Both the position numbers and the translations under genes were made by a program. From the NCBI GenBank assembly GCA_003598175.1, contig QZKN01000182.1, positions 1-34,373 of the forward strand: 34,373 bases of DNA, read 5' to 3'. This document shows positions 24,413 to 32,808 of this stretch, in pieces (position 1 is the first letter of the stretch; every line of letters begins with the position of its first letter). Below the pieces are notes generated by a model that was not told the origin of the DNA, did no database searches, and saw nothing but the letters and a program-made list of their open reading frames with translations. This stretch comes from Candidatus Omnitrophota bacterium (GTDB lineage Bacteria > Hinthialibacterota > Hinthialibacteria > Hinthialibacterales > Hinthialibacteraceae).

Positions 24413-25703
24413 ATTCGTATTCCCGTTTGCTACGTTCTCTCCCCTCTTTTTCATTGACAAAAGTCAGAATGATACTTCCGCAAATGAAAAAAAGGATCAC
24501 GATAAACATTCCCGCTCGCTGGGTATTCAATCGTTCCGTCAAAATGCCAAATAACAATGGTCCCAGAAACGATGTCGCTTTGCCGGAAAAAGCGTAGAAA
24601 CCGAAAAACTCGTTCTCTTTTTCGCGCGGAACGAGACGTCCCATCAACGATCGGCTGGCAGCCTGATTGGGTCCTGAAAAAATGCCGGCGATCACGCCGC
24701 CGGCCCACAAATGCCATTTTTGCGAGCCGAATACGGCGAGAATCGCGGCGAGGATCAATCCGATCAGGCTGATTTGCACGGTTTTTTTTCCACCGATGCG
24801 ATCATCGAGAAATCCCAATCCAAACGCGCCGATAGCGGCGGCGATATTCAATCCCACGCCCAGCATCATGATTTCCTGCATGGTGAAGTGATACGTTCCC
24901 GCCGCATAAATTCCTGCAAATGCAAACACCGTGATCAACCCGTCGTTGTAGATCAATCGCGCGATTAAAAAAATGATTATGCGCCGATATCGTTTGACTT
25001 CACGAAACGTGTTCCGCAACTGTCGAAAACCGGAGACGATGATTTCTCGATAACGGCGAGATGCTTTTGGGGGGGTGTCTTTGATCCATATGAAAATAGG
25101 AATGCTGAAAAATGCAAACCACGCGGCGGTGAGCAGATTGGCGGCGCGAATGTGTTCACCGGTTTCCGTCGAAAATCCAAACCACGGCGTTTCGGTGTTG
25201 ATGAAACCGATCATGGCGATCAACATGCACAGCAAACCGCCGACGAAACCGAGAGACCAGCCGTAACCGGACATTCTGCCGATTCGATGCGACAGAGCGA
25301 TGTCCGGCAGGTAGGCGTTATAAAAAACGAACGCCATTTCAAACGCGGTGTTGGCGATCACGAACCAAAATAAGGCTTTTATCGTTTGGCCGGGCAGCGG
25401 GGTGTATAACATGGCGGTGGCCAGGACGCTAATAGCCGTCATGGAGACCAGAAACCGTTTCCGATAGCCCCCACGATCGGCAAGCGCCCCCATCACTGGC
25501 GATAGGAAAGCGACAAGTAGGGCGGAAATCGTCACGCCGCGCGACCAAAGCGCCGCGCCGACGATTTCGTTTTCGGCAATGGCTTTCGTAAAATAGGTGG
25601 AATAGATAAAAGTCACAACCAGCGTCATGAAGGCGGAATTGGCGAAATCATACAGACACCACGCAAAAACGGCTTTCTTGTTGTGATTCCGTAATGCGGA
25701 CAT
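24411..25703 (-). CDS. MFS transporter, UMF1 (Atg22-like) family
   Basis: A 430-residue inner-membrane protein with about 12 hydrophobic helices. The N-terminal AWCLYDFANSAF is the signature of the UMF1/Atg22-like branch of the major facilitator superfamily, and the loop motif GALADRGGYRKR between helices 2 and 3 is a typical MFS motif. A second half-motif (GFLDDRIGGKKTV) begins the C-terminal six helices. Bacterial UMF1 members are uncharacterised in most cases; export or uptake of small solutes is assumed. A GAGGAAAGGG region lies upstream of the ATG. It is divergent from the TIM-barrel gene (142 bases between starts) and convergent with the oxidoreductase. Its position suggests a link to sugar handling, which is inference only. 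Confidence 0.9.
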   Translation of the reverse strand: MSALRNHNKKAVFAWCLYDFANSAFMTLVVTFIYSTYFTKAIAENEIVGAALWSRGVTISALLVAFLSPVMGALADRGGYRKRFLVSMTAISVLATAMLYTPLPGQTIKALFWFVIANTAFEMAFVFYNAYLPDIALSHRIGRMSGYGWSLGFVGGLLCMLIAMIGFINTETPWFGFSTETGEHIRAANLLTAAWFAFFSIPIFIWIKDTPPKASRRYREIIVSGFRQLRNTFREVKRYRRIIIFLIARLIYNDGLITVFAFAGIYAAGTYHFTMQEIMMLGVGLNIAAAIGAFGLGFLDDRIGGKKTVQISLIGLILAAILAVFGSQKWHLWAGGVIAGIFSGPNQAASRSLMGRLVPREKENEFFGFYAFSGKATSFLGPLLFGILTERLNTQRAGMFIVILFFICGSIILTFVNEKEGRERSKREYE

Positions 25704-25845
25704 GGAACATCCCTTTCCTCATGGAGCGAGCAGGACTTTAATCGATTGCTGTTTGATGATAAAACCATACAAGCGTCGCGTAAATGCGATCCGGTTTCAA
25801 TACTTGCTTATGATGCTAATGGTAGAAATAAAAAAGGAAACGATC

Positions 25846-26763
25846 ATGAATACAACCACACGGAGAAGCTTTCTCAAACAAAGTCTGATTGCCGCCGGTG
25901 GAATCGCCGCGGTTGGTTCTCAAACACAAACGGTGCAGGCGATCCCGCCATTTCAACGCCCGTTCGGTCCTCGCATGAAACTCAGCTGCGCTGCCTATTC
26001 GTACCGCAAATATTTAACCGGCGAGCAACCGACCATGAGCATCGAGGGATTTTTGGAAGAGTGCGCAAAATTGGGATTGGGAGCAGCGGAGCCGACCTCT
26101 TATTATTTCCCCAATCCGTTAACTGACGAATTTTTACTTCAATTTAAAAGAAAAGCCTTTTTACTCGGCCTGGATATTTCCGGAACCGCCGTTGGTAATA
26201 CGTTTACTCTGCCGCCCGGCCCGGAACGCGACAAACAGATCGCATCCGTGAAGACCTGGATCGACCGCGCCGCCGTCATCGGCGCGCCCTGCATCCGCAT
26301 CTTCGCCGGCAATACGCCGAAAGGGGAAAGCGAGGAACAGGCGCACAAATGGTGTATCGAAGCCACGGAAGAAGCGTGCGAATATGCGGGAAAGAAGGGG
26401 ATTTTTCTGGCGCTGGAAAACCACGGCGGCATCGTGGCGGACGCGAAAGGTGTACTCGCCATCGTCAACGCCGTGAAATCGGATTGGTTCGGCGTCAATC
26501 TCGACACCGGCAACTTCCACGGCGAAGATCCATACGCGGAACTGGCGGAAATCGCTCCCTACGCGGTGAATGTTCAGATCAAAGTCGAGATGAGCTCCAA
26601 AGGCAAAGGATCGTACGAAACCGATTTCGATCGCGTTGTTGAAATTTTACACATAGCGGATTATCGCGGATATGTGGCGTTGGAATATGAAGCGAAAGAA
26701 GAACCGAAAGAGGCAATTCCGCGTTACATTGAGAAATTGCGGAAAGCGATGGATCGAGTTTGA
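25846..26763 (+). CDS. Tat-exported xylose-isomerase-like TIM-barrel protein
   Basis: A 305-residue sugar phosphate isomerase/epimerase-like protein (AP endonuclease 2/xylose isomerase-like TIM barrel). The start at 25846 gives a Tat signal (TRRSFLKQSL, residues 5-14) and has an AAAAGGAAAC site; frames reaching further upstream carry no motif. Metal-binding positions of the family are visible as E191 (LALENHGG), D220 (NLDTGNF) and E280 (ALEYEAKEE); the region where a fourth ligand is usual reads VQIKVEM. Members interconvert or epimerise keto sugars or inositol-like compounds. Being exported, it should act in the periplasm along with the other Tat-type sugar enzymes here. Substrate unknown. 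Confidence 0.9.
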   Translation: MNTTTRRSFLKQSLIAAGGIAAVGSQTQTVQAIPPFQRPFGPRMKLSCAAYSYRKYLTGEQPTMSIEGFLEECAKLGLGAAEPTSYYFPNPLTDEFLLQFKRKAFLLGLDISGTAVGNTFTLPPGPERDKQIASVKTWIDRAAVIGAPCIRIFAGNTPKGESEEQAHKWCIEATEEACEYAGKKGIFLALENHGGIVADAKGVLAIVNAVKSDWFGVNLDTGNFHGEDPYAELAEIAPYAVNVQIKVEMSSKGKGSYETDFDRVVEILHIADYRGYVALEYEAKEEPKEAIPRYIEKLRKAMDRV

Positions 26764-26798
26764 TTCGATTTTTTTTGATGAATTTCGTTTTCTCGTCA

Positions 26799-26936
26799 TC
26801 AAAAGGGAAATTGTTCGACAATCGATCGCAGCATGACCAGAAAATAATCAATCGTATCCCGATTTTCCTGCAGCATCGGCAAAAACACGAATTTTCCGAC
26901 AATACACCACCCTACAATCTTCACGAAATTTTTCAT
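26799..26936 (-). CDS. Candidate small protein, 45 residues
   Basis: An intact ATG-TGA frame in an otherwise empty 521-base gap. An AGAGGA ribosome site lies nine bases before the ATG (26934-26936). The product starts MKNFVKIVGWCIVGKFVFL, a short hydrophobic, possibly membrane-associated stretch, and continues with a charged turn (QENRDTID) and a second amphipathic segment (YFLVMLRSIVEQ). I do not recognise it. It is not a shadow of a larger gene, because nothing lies opposite it. It converges on the TIM-barrel gene, whose stop is 35 bases away. Confidence 0.45.
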   Translation of the reverse strand: MKNFVKIVGWCIVGKFVFLPMLQENRDTIDYFLVMLRSIVEQFPF

Positions 26937-27084
26937 GGTCTTGTTCCTCTCTTAAAATGATAATCAAATTGATCCGCAACCAACCTTGTTTTTGTACGCT
27001 GTCTGTTTTCCATGCTGATAGAAAAGGCAAACGTCGCGCCAATATCCGAATTCTTCAAAATGGACTTGAAAGGAGAAGGAATAA

Positions 27085-27189
27085 GTGAAAGAAATCTTCC
27101 CGGTTATCATTCTTGTGATTCCGGATGTGAAGAAACAGGAAAAATCAATCGCAGGAATGGAATTCCATTCGAATAAAGCAGATAGGTAA
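27085..27189 (+). CDS. Doubtful small frame, 34 residues
   Basis: A GTG start preceded by an unusually good AAAGGAGAAGGA stretch, then KEIFPVIILVIP and a charged tail. It could be a real small hydrophobic peptide, the relic of a longer gene, or chance. The tail has no visible conservation pattern. The rest of 26937-27284 holds no other gene candidate that I can support. Confidence 0.2.
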   Translation: MKEIFPVIILVIPDVKKQEKSIAGMEFHSNKADR

Positions 27190-27284
27190 CTTTTTCCCCC
27201 GCCCGCTTACTTGCTTTCCCTCTTCGTTTGATCCTAAAATGGATCGTGGAATCATTTTGAGAAAAACAACAGGAGGTTTCTACG

Positions 27285-28652
27285 ATGAATAGGCGTATGG
27301 TTTTGTTGTCGATATGGGCGGTCTCGTTCGCATTTCTGATCTTCCCCGCCGTCGATGCCGCTTCCTTCAAAGCGGGCGTTGCGAAAGTCGTGATCACGCC
27401 GGACTATGATATGTGGATGTCCGGCTACGCTTCCCGCGATCGCCCGTCGGAAGGCAAGGTGCACGACCTGCACGCAAAAGCGCTGGCTTTGCAGGATGGG
27501 GAAGGGAACCGATGCGTATTGTTGACAACCGATTTGATCGGTTTGCCCGGCCGATTCAGCGAGAAGGTGGCTACAATTATCGAACAGGAAACCGGCCTGC
27601 CCCGCGCGGCGATTATGCTGACTTCCTCCCACACCCATAGCGGCCCGGTGCTGCGGGACGATGGATTGGAAGGCATGTATTTCCTCTCCGACGAACAGTG
27701 GGAACGAGTGGATCGCTACATGCGGGAACTCGAAACGAAACTCGTCAGCGTGATTTTAAGCGCTTTGGATAATCTTGAACCCGCTCAATTGTTCATGGGC
27801 AAGGGAACGGCGGGATTTGCCATCAATCGCCGGCAATACAACCTCGACAACATCAGCATCGGTCACAATCCTATCGGCCCGGTCGATCACGACGTGCCTA
27901 CGTTGAAAGTGGTTGACGCTAATGGAAAGATGAAGGCCGTCGTGTTTGGCTATGCCTGCCACAACACCACTCTCAGTTTTTATCAATTCTGCGGCGATTA
28001 CGCCGGCTATGCCCAATACGATCTCGAAGAACAATACCCCGACGCCCTCGCCCTGTTTTGGACCGGCTGCGGCGCCGACGCCAATCCCAATCCCCGTCGC
28101 GAATTGGCCCATGCCATCGCCCACGGCAAGGAACTCAGCAAAGCCGTGCAAACCGTGCTGAATAGTCCGATGAAGGAAGTCAAAGGCCCCATTCGCATGG
28201 AATTCTCCCAAATCGATTTGCCCCTCACCCCCGCTCCCACGCGCGAGAAAGTGGAAGAGGATTTGAAAAGCGAAGATCGCTACATCCAAAGCCGCGCGAA
28301 AAAATTGATGGCGCAATTGGACCGCAATGGAAAAATTTCCGAGACGTATTCCTATCCGCTGCAGGTTTGGCGATTTAACGATGATATCATTTGGATCGCC
28401 ATGGCGGGGGAAGTGGTGGTTGATTATGCGTTACGCCTGAAACACGAGCTCGGACAAGAGCAAACGTGGGTAACAGGTTACGCCAACGACGTGTTCGCCT
28501 ATATCCCCTCGCTACGCGTCCTGCGGGAAGGCGGCTATGAAGTGGATTCATCCATGATTTATTATGGATTGCACGGTCCGTGGAAACCAGAAGTGGAAAA
28601 ACTGATCGTGGAAGAGATTCACCGGCTGATGCAACGAACAAAAGCGAAGTAA
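27285..28652 (+). CDS. Secreted neutral/alkaline ceramidase-like hydrolase
   Basis: A 455-residue protein matching the N-terminal catalytic domain of neutral/alkaline (non-lysosomal) ceramidases, zinc amidases that hydrolyse N-acyl bonds. A Sec signal peptide spans residues ~1-26. Family motifs: AGVAKVVITP at the mature start, the zinc motif SSHTHSGP (H116, H118), a second histidine in YACHNTTL (H226), WTGCGADANPNP, and GYANDVFAYIPS near the end. True ceramidases are about 650 residues with a C-terminal Ig-like domain; this one ends early, as is usual for the large environmental subfamily whose substrate is unknown. A near-perfect AGGAGG site precedes the ATG. It may act on lipids or other N-acylated compounds; ceramide itself should not be assumed. 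Confidence 0.9.
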   Translation: MNRRMVLLSIWAVSFAFLIFPAVDAASFKAGVAKVVITPDYDMWMSGYASRDRPSEGKVHDLHAKALALQDGEGNRCVLLTTDLIGLPGRFSEKVATIIEQETGLPRAAIMLTSSHTHSGPVLRDDGLEGMYFLSDEQWERVDRYMRELETKLVSVILSALDNLEPAQLFMGKGTAGFAINRRQYNLDNISIGHNPIGPVDHDVPTLKVVDANGKMKAVVFGYACHNTTLSFYQFCGDYAGYAQYDLEEQYPDALALFWTGCGADANPNPRRELAHAIAHGKELSKAVQTVLNSPMKEVKGPIRMEFSQIDLPLTPAPTREKVEEDLKSEDRYIQSRAKKLMAQLDRNGKISETYSYPLQVWRFNDDIIWIAMAGEVVVDYALRLKHELGQEQTWVTGYANDVFAYIPSLRVLREGGYEVDSSMIYYGLHGPWKPEVEKLIVEEIHRLMQRTKAK

Positions 28653-28819
28653 TCGTTCCGTTTAATTGTTGTTGAATTGGAATTCTGGTTTCGTGGTGGT
28701 AACAAAGGGCCGCAATCGCCAAATGATTACAGTGGATGGAAATAGTAGGCAAAGAAGGCGACGCTGTATATTATATGAAAGAGAAAAATAGAGAACATAA
28801 CGAGCGATAATTGGTTATC

Positions 28820-29080
28820 ATGATGATAAAAACAGTACATGCTATTTTCGATGGCAAAGTGTTTTACCCCAATGAACCGGTGGAATTGGAAATCAATGGC
28901 CTCTATGTTTTAAATATTGAACCTGTAAAGAAAATGAAATCCATTCAAACAGGTAAGAATGGAGAATCCGATACCGCATTTGATTTATCTTCTCTGGCCG
29001 TAAAAACAGATATCACCGATTTCGCGTCGGAACACGATCATTATCTTTATGGTATCTCCAAACGAGAATCAAATGATTAA
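28820..29080 (+). CDS. Antitoxin, DUF104/AF1095-like
   Basis: An 86-residue protein (85 if the second ATG, at 28823, is used). The N-terminal segment IKTVHAIFDGKVFYPNEPVEL matches the short beta-rich antitoxin family (DUF104-like) that pairs with PIN-domain toxins in cyanobacteria, archaea and environmental bacteria. The C-terminal half (from about residue 45) is polar and should bind and block the toxin. The stop codon overlaps the toxin start by eight bases, a typical toxin-antitoxin layout implying translational coupling. The ribosome site is weak (GAG about 14 bases upstream). Because the toxin is frameshifted, the antitoxin may now be free of selection or serve as an anti-addiction factor. 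Confidence 0.75.
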   Translation: MMIKTVHAIFDGKVFYPNEPVELEINGLYVLNIEPVKKMKSIQTGKNGESDTAFDLSSLAVKTDITDFASEHDHYLYGISKRESND

Positions 29081-29392
29081 ATCCATCTGCTTCGTGGATT
29101 CCGTCTGTTGGATTGCTATTTTGAATGCGGATGATGAAATTCATGTACAATCCGATAAAGAGTATAAAACATTAATGAAATCCGGATTTCGTTTTGTTAC
29201 ATCGACAGCGGTTTTAAATGAAGTGGCAAATGCGCTTTCCAAGTCAAAATATCGGAATTCCATCGTGGAATTTCAAAAAGGTTACAGCAATCTCAACGCG
29301 TGGAAATCATATTCGTGGATGAGTTTTTGTGGTCATCCGGCTGGAATCTTTATGAAAAACGTCCGGACAAAGAAAGAAGTCTGACGGAATGT
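29073..29392 (+). pseudogene. Frameshifted VapC-like PIN-domain toxin
   Basis: The first part (29073 to about 29290) reads as the start of a PIN-domain RNase: CFVDSVCWIAILN with the first catalytic Asp (D9) and NEVANALSKSK with the conserved Glu. The second part continues in another frame from about 29291: RVEIIFVDEFLW, LYEKRPDKERSLTEC, the classical PIN C-terminal half. A one-base shift near 29285-29293 therefore breaks the gene. In the second part the usual SLTDC is SLTEC, so one acidic residue has changed from Asp to Glu, and the expected last segment (…LTxDxHFxxAGF) is not recognisable after 29392. The original-frame product would stop at 29384 with 104 residues from ATG 29073. A sequencing error could explain the shift but not the loss of the tail. 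Confidence 0.75.
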
Positions 29393-29460
29393 AACCGCGT
29401 AAAGCATCGTCGGCGCGGTTTATCATCTCACGAACGGCTGGTCTTTTCCTCACTCTTTTT

Positions 29461-31158
29461 TCACTGTACCATCCAATTCTCGACGCACACAACACGCGTG
29501 GGACCCGCCAACAGATTATCGAATCGAGCATGATGAATATTCTGCAAATCAAATGGATTATCCGCAAAACAGGCGCGATAATGCAAACCGGCCGGTCCGC
29601 GGGAATACTCCGGATCCGTGACGCTGATCAGCAGGTTTCCATCCACGAGAAACGTGATCGTTTCATCCTGACATTCGATCCGGAAGCGATGCCAGCCGCT
29701 TTCATTGATTGCGACGGAAGCAAAATCGGCGGCGTACCCTTCGAGCCGATGTAACGCGTGAGCGGTATCATTACTGTTCCCATACTTACGAGCGACGATT
29801 TGCGCCGTGTCCGTCTCGTAGGAAAGCGCATATCCGCCGGAACTCATATACGGAACCGTGTCGCCCGCTCCATCCAGCACCGGACTGGACGGATTCGAGG
29901 CGTTGCAGCGGATTCCCAGTGAAATCCGGTCATATCCGGCAGCGAGATCATCGCGTATTTCGCAATAGGCATCCACTTCGGCATAATAATTCCGATTCGT
30001 GTTTTGGCCGAATACCAGCATGTCCCAAGCGTATGATAATCCGATTTCCACGGCGAAACGGGGACTGCTTGCGCCGGCAAGAGCGTTGGGTTCAATACCG
30101 GGCATAAATGCATCCACCTGTTGCGCATCCGGGAAACCGACGATGTAGGTTTTATCCTGCGTCACTTCGATTACCGGCCGGTCGTCGCCGGGATTGTTCC
30201 ATTGCGCCACGCCGCGATACACGATCTCCGGATTTAATCCGCCTTCATCGAATGCATCCCGAATTGTTGTGGTTTCCAGGTCGTTATAAATACTCGGTGC
30301 GCCTACGAAATCGAAGGTGTATTCCGCGTTCAATAACGTTTGCGAAACCACTCCCGGATTGAAATCATACCCATTTTCTTGCGGAAGAATGCGATAGGTC
30401 CGTCCTTGAATCAATTCCGAGAAAATATAATGCCCATTTTCGTCTGTCTTCGTAATTTCAACGGAATTATGGCCGATGGCATGAACCATCACGCTGGCCA
30501 TCGCCGTTTCCCCTTCCACGATTGTTCCCTGTACGGTTGATGACTGCGATGAGCCGATAATGCGGATATCATCCACAAACAGCGTGGCGAAAATATTGTC
30601 CACATTGCCTACACACATCAATCCGAGTTTCACGATATCGTCGCGGACGGCATCGGGATTTGCCGTACCATAACCGGCATCCCACTGCTCGTCGACGAAC
30701 GAATCGATGGCCAGAGTCACTTTTTGCCAGGATGCGTTCACGACGTATTCATTTGGCAGAGGAAACCGCAAAACGCGATTCTGGCTGTCATACAGAAAAC
30801 AGACAACGGCGAGATCGCCGGCGTTGAGACTGTCATCCCCATAAATCCAAAACGAAACCGAGCGATATTGCGACAAATCCAGCGGCGAATTATCAAGATT
30901 GCGCTGAATGATGTTGTACCACCATTTCGCCGGCATATCGACGTCCAATTCCAGGCAAAACGAACCCTCCGGCGGATGGTTGGTTTTGTCCAGGAAAATA
31001 AACAGTCCGTCTTCTCCTCCCGCTTTGGAAAACGGCCAATTCTCCATCAACTCGAAATCGTTCGAATAACTCTCGAATTGATCCACGACGAGATCCTGCG
31101 TCTCTGCCAGAGAAACAAAAAGGAACATTGGCGCGCAAAACCACAAATATCTCTTCAT
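29461..31158 (-). CDS. Secreted multidomain beta-sandwich protein
   Basis: A 565-residue exported protein with a Sec signal peptide (residues ~1-20, MKRYLWFCAPMFLFVSLAE). Residues ~25-202 resemble a carbohydrate-binding-type jelly roll (FESYSND, WWYNIIQRNL, YRSVSFWIYGD, LFVDDIRI), the layout of CBM11-like modules. Residues ~208-286 look like a carboxypeptidase-regulatory/CNA-B-type domain (VQGTIVEGETA, TDENGHYIFSEL, YRILPQENGYDFNP). Residues ~335-555 form a concanavalin-like sandwich (AVEIGLSYAWDM, WHRFRIECQDETITFLVDG, RFDNLLAG). No catalytic motif is evident, so a binding or structural role on polysaccharide is likely. An AAGGAG site lies nine bases before the ATG. Its 3' end is reached by the remnant second frame of the PIN pseudogene, and no terminator is obvious. 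Confidence 0.85.
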   Translation of the reverse strand: MKRYLWFCAPMFLFVSLAETQDLVVDQFESYSNDFELMENWPFSKAGGEDGLFIFLDKTNHPPEGSFCLELDVDMPAKWWYNIIQRNLDNSPLDLSQYRSVSFWIYGDDSLNAGDLAVVCFLYDSQNRVLRFPLPNEYVVNASWQKVTLAIDSFVDEQWDAGYGTANPDAVRDDIVKLGLMCVGNVDNIFATLFVDDIRIIGSSQSSTVQGTIVEGETAMASVMVHAIGHNSVEITKTDENGHYIFSELIQGRTYRILPQENGYDFNPGVVSQTLLNAEYTFDFVGAPSIYNDLETTTIRDAFDEGGLNPEIVYRGVAQWNNPGDDRPVIEVTQDKTYIVGFPDAQQVDAFMPGIEPNALAGASSPRFAVEIGLSYAWDMLVFGQNTNRNYYAEVDAYCEIRDDLAAGYDRISLGIRCNASNPSSPVLDGAGDTVPYMSSGGYALSYETDTAQIVARKYGNSNDTAHALHRLEGYAADFASVAINESGWHRFRIECQDETITFLVDGNLLISVTDPEYSRGPAGLHYRACFADNPFDLQNIHHARFDNLLAGPTRVVCVENWMVQ

Positions 31159-31358
31159 CTTGAATTCTCCTTGCTCTGTTGAAAATTGTTTACGAACACC
31201 ATAACCTTGATTCTGGATGCATGGTCATGTTTTTAAGAAGTCTGGCAATATAGGATAACAGGAAAGTACAGTATCATATAGGGAATACAAAAGTACCTGC
31301 TTGGATAGAGAAATTGTGGTGAGAATAACCGATCGTACGATAAGGGGATGATAAAGCA

Positions 31359-31553
31359 ATGGATATTGTATGTAAAAAATGCAAACGAATTCTCAGAAAC
31401 GGCCAATGGATCGAGGATATTCTACCTATTCAAGTGACTTCGTCGACGATATGTCCGCAATGTAAACAAAAGGAAAGCGAGGCAGGAAAACCGTCAACGG
31501 CGAAAGGGATGATTTATCAGGAATATGTTCGCGAAAAAAAAAGCGATCGATAA
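31359..31553 (+). CDS. Small zinc-ribbon protein
   Basis: A 64-residue protein with two CxxC pairs, C5-x2-C8 (VCKKCKR) and C32-x2-C35 (ICPQCKQ), spaced like a zinc ribbon. I do not recognise a named family. Similar small proteins are found as orphans in deltaproteobacteria and environmental phyla. AGGGG lies 11 bases before the ATG. It converges with the MarR gene, with 14 bases between the stops. Function unknown; RNA, DNA or protein binding through the ribbon is a guess. Confidence 0.65.
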   Translation: MDIVCKKCKRILRNGQWIEDILPIQVTSSTICPQCKQKESEAGKPSTAKGMIYQEYVREKKSDR

Positions 31554-31567
31554 ATCGTGGGAACATA

Positions 31568-32167
31568 TCAGCGAGTTTTGCGTGAGGTGATCTCGGATTC
31601 CAGGTTTTTAATGGTTTTGGCAACAATACAATCAACGTCCGATTCGTAACAGTTGATTCCTCGTTCGAAACCACATGCGACGCAGAGTTTCGAGGCGATT
31701 GCTTCATCATCGATGAAATCCCGTAAAAATTCTTCGAGCACATCTTCCAATCGCTCCACCGTTTCCGGCCGTAGTTTCCACAGAATCCGGTTCATCCGTT
31801 CTTCGGTTTCCGATAGGAGCGTATTGGCGAGTTGCGAACCGTGTTCCGTCAGTTGAACGTGAACGGAACGATGATCGGTTCCCCCTTGCACTCGCTCAAC
31901 CCACCCGTTTTTTTCTAAACGGTTGATGGCTTTGGTCGCCCCGGAGATCGTATGTCCCAATCCTTTGGCAATTTCACCGATCGTAACGTTGACATTTAAT
32001 GCGAGAAAGCGTAACGCATCCGCCTGCGAATCGGTTACCTTCACACCGATTTTATTGGACAATGCCTCACCACTCGTGGCTTGTCGTACCGCCGCTGCAA
32101 AGAGTATGAACCGCCGGGAAAGTCGTCGCCGCCGAGGATTCTCTGATTCCAGGTCCACGTTTTTCAT
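31568..32167 (-). CDS. MarR-family regulator with C-terminal four-cysteine motif
   Basis: A 199-residue MarR-type transcription regulator. The winged helix runs about residues 45-115: TIGEIAKGLGHTISGATKAINRLEKNGWV is the recognition unit and DHRSVHVQLTEHG the wing with the signature Asp-Arg. The C-terminus carries C162-x2-C165-x7-C173-x6-C180, which could bind an iron-sulfur cluster or zinc or react with oxidants; ordinary MarR proteins (about 145 residues) lack this tail. It lies downstream of an A-type Fe-S carrier gene on the same strand, 265 bases apart; that gap holds no gene I can support. The ribosome site is modest (CAGGCG). A role in controlling Fe-S or redox genes is inferred from the cysteines and neighbour. 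Confidence 0.85.
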   Translation of the reverse strand: MKNVDLESENPRRRRLSRRFILFAAAVRQATSGEALSNKIGVKVTDSQADALRFLALNVNVTIGEIAKGLGHTISGATKAINRLEKNGWVERVQGGTDHRSVHVQLTEHGSQLANTLLSETEERMNRILWKLRPETVERLEDVLEEFLRDFIDDEAIASKLCVACGFERGINCYESDVDCIVAKTIKNLESEITSRKTR

Positions 32168-32432
32168 GATGAAACGCCTGATTCCGGACTATGTATGATG
32201 ATACGCCTCCAACGGGTAAAAGATTTGCCTATGGAAAGTTTCTCCATCAGCCGATTTTTCAGCGGAATGAATCAGCATGGTTCTGAGCAACGTGAGCAGT
32301 GCAGTGGAAACCTTCCGATGTTTCCCTCGACGTTGATGCGAACTTCATTTTGCCGTTCATTCGCTCGCCAAGGCCGTTTCTTGTGAAAACACGGCTTAGA
32401 AAAGAACGATTGAAAAACGTTGCCGTTACGTC

Positions 32433-32759
32433 TTATGCGGAAAAAGAGGAACCGCATCCACAACTTTGGCACGCATTCGGATTGTTGAAGGTAAAACCGC
32501 TGCCATTCAATCCGTCAGAGTAATCCAATGTTGTGCCCGCCAAATACTGGTAACTTTTCGCATCCACAATTACTTTTACGCCGTCGGTATCAAAAATTTG
32601 ATCATTTTCTTTCTGCTCGGTTTCAAAATTCAGCGAATAAGACAAACCGGAACAGCCGCCGCCGCGCACTCCCACCCGCAGTCCGGTATCTTCGGGCAGG
32701 TTTTGTGCTTCTATCAACCTCTTTACCTCATGTATCGCTTTTTCGGTTAATGTAATCAT
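32433..32759 (-). CDS. A-type iron-sulfur carrier (IscA/ErpA/SufA family)
   Basis: A 108-residue A-type carrier that passes Fe-S clusters to apo-proteins in the cytoplasm. The three ligand cysteines are present: C36 in VRGGGCSGLSY and C100, C102 in the C-terminal CGCG, with one further cysteine at C97. The rest (LTEKAIHEVKRLI, GVKVIVDAKSYQYLAGTTLDY) is standard for the family, and the length is normal. An AGGAG site lies five bases before the ATG. It has a consensus promoter and a palindrome at its -35 (see 32809-32836). No isc or suf genes follow; the downstream gene is a MarR regulator with a cysteine motif. Which of IscA, SufA or ErpA it matches best cannot be told by eye. Confidence 0.92.
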   Translation of the reverse strand: MITLTEKAIHEVKRLIEAQNLPEDTGLRVGVRGGGCSGLSYSLNFETEQKENDQIFDTDGVKVIVDAKSYQYLAGTTLDYSDGLNGSGFTFNNPNACQSCGCGSSFSA

Positions 32760-32808
32760 ATTGACTCCTGCTCAGCCCAAATGGGTATTCTATTCTTCCT
32801 GGAAATCT

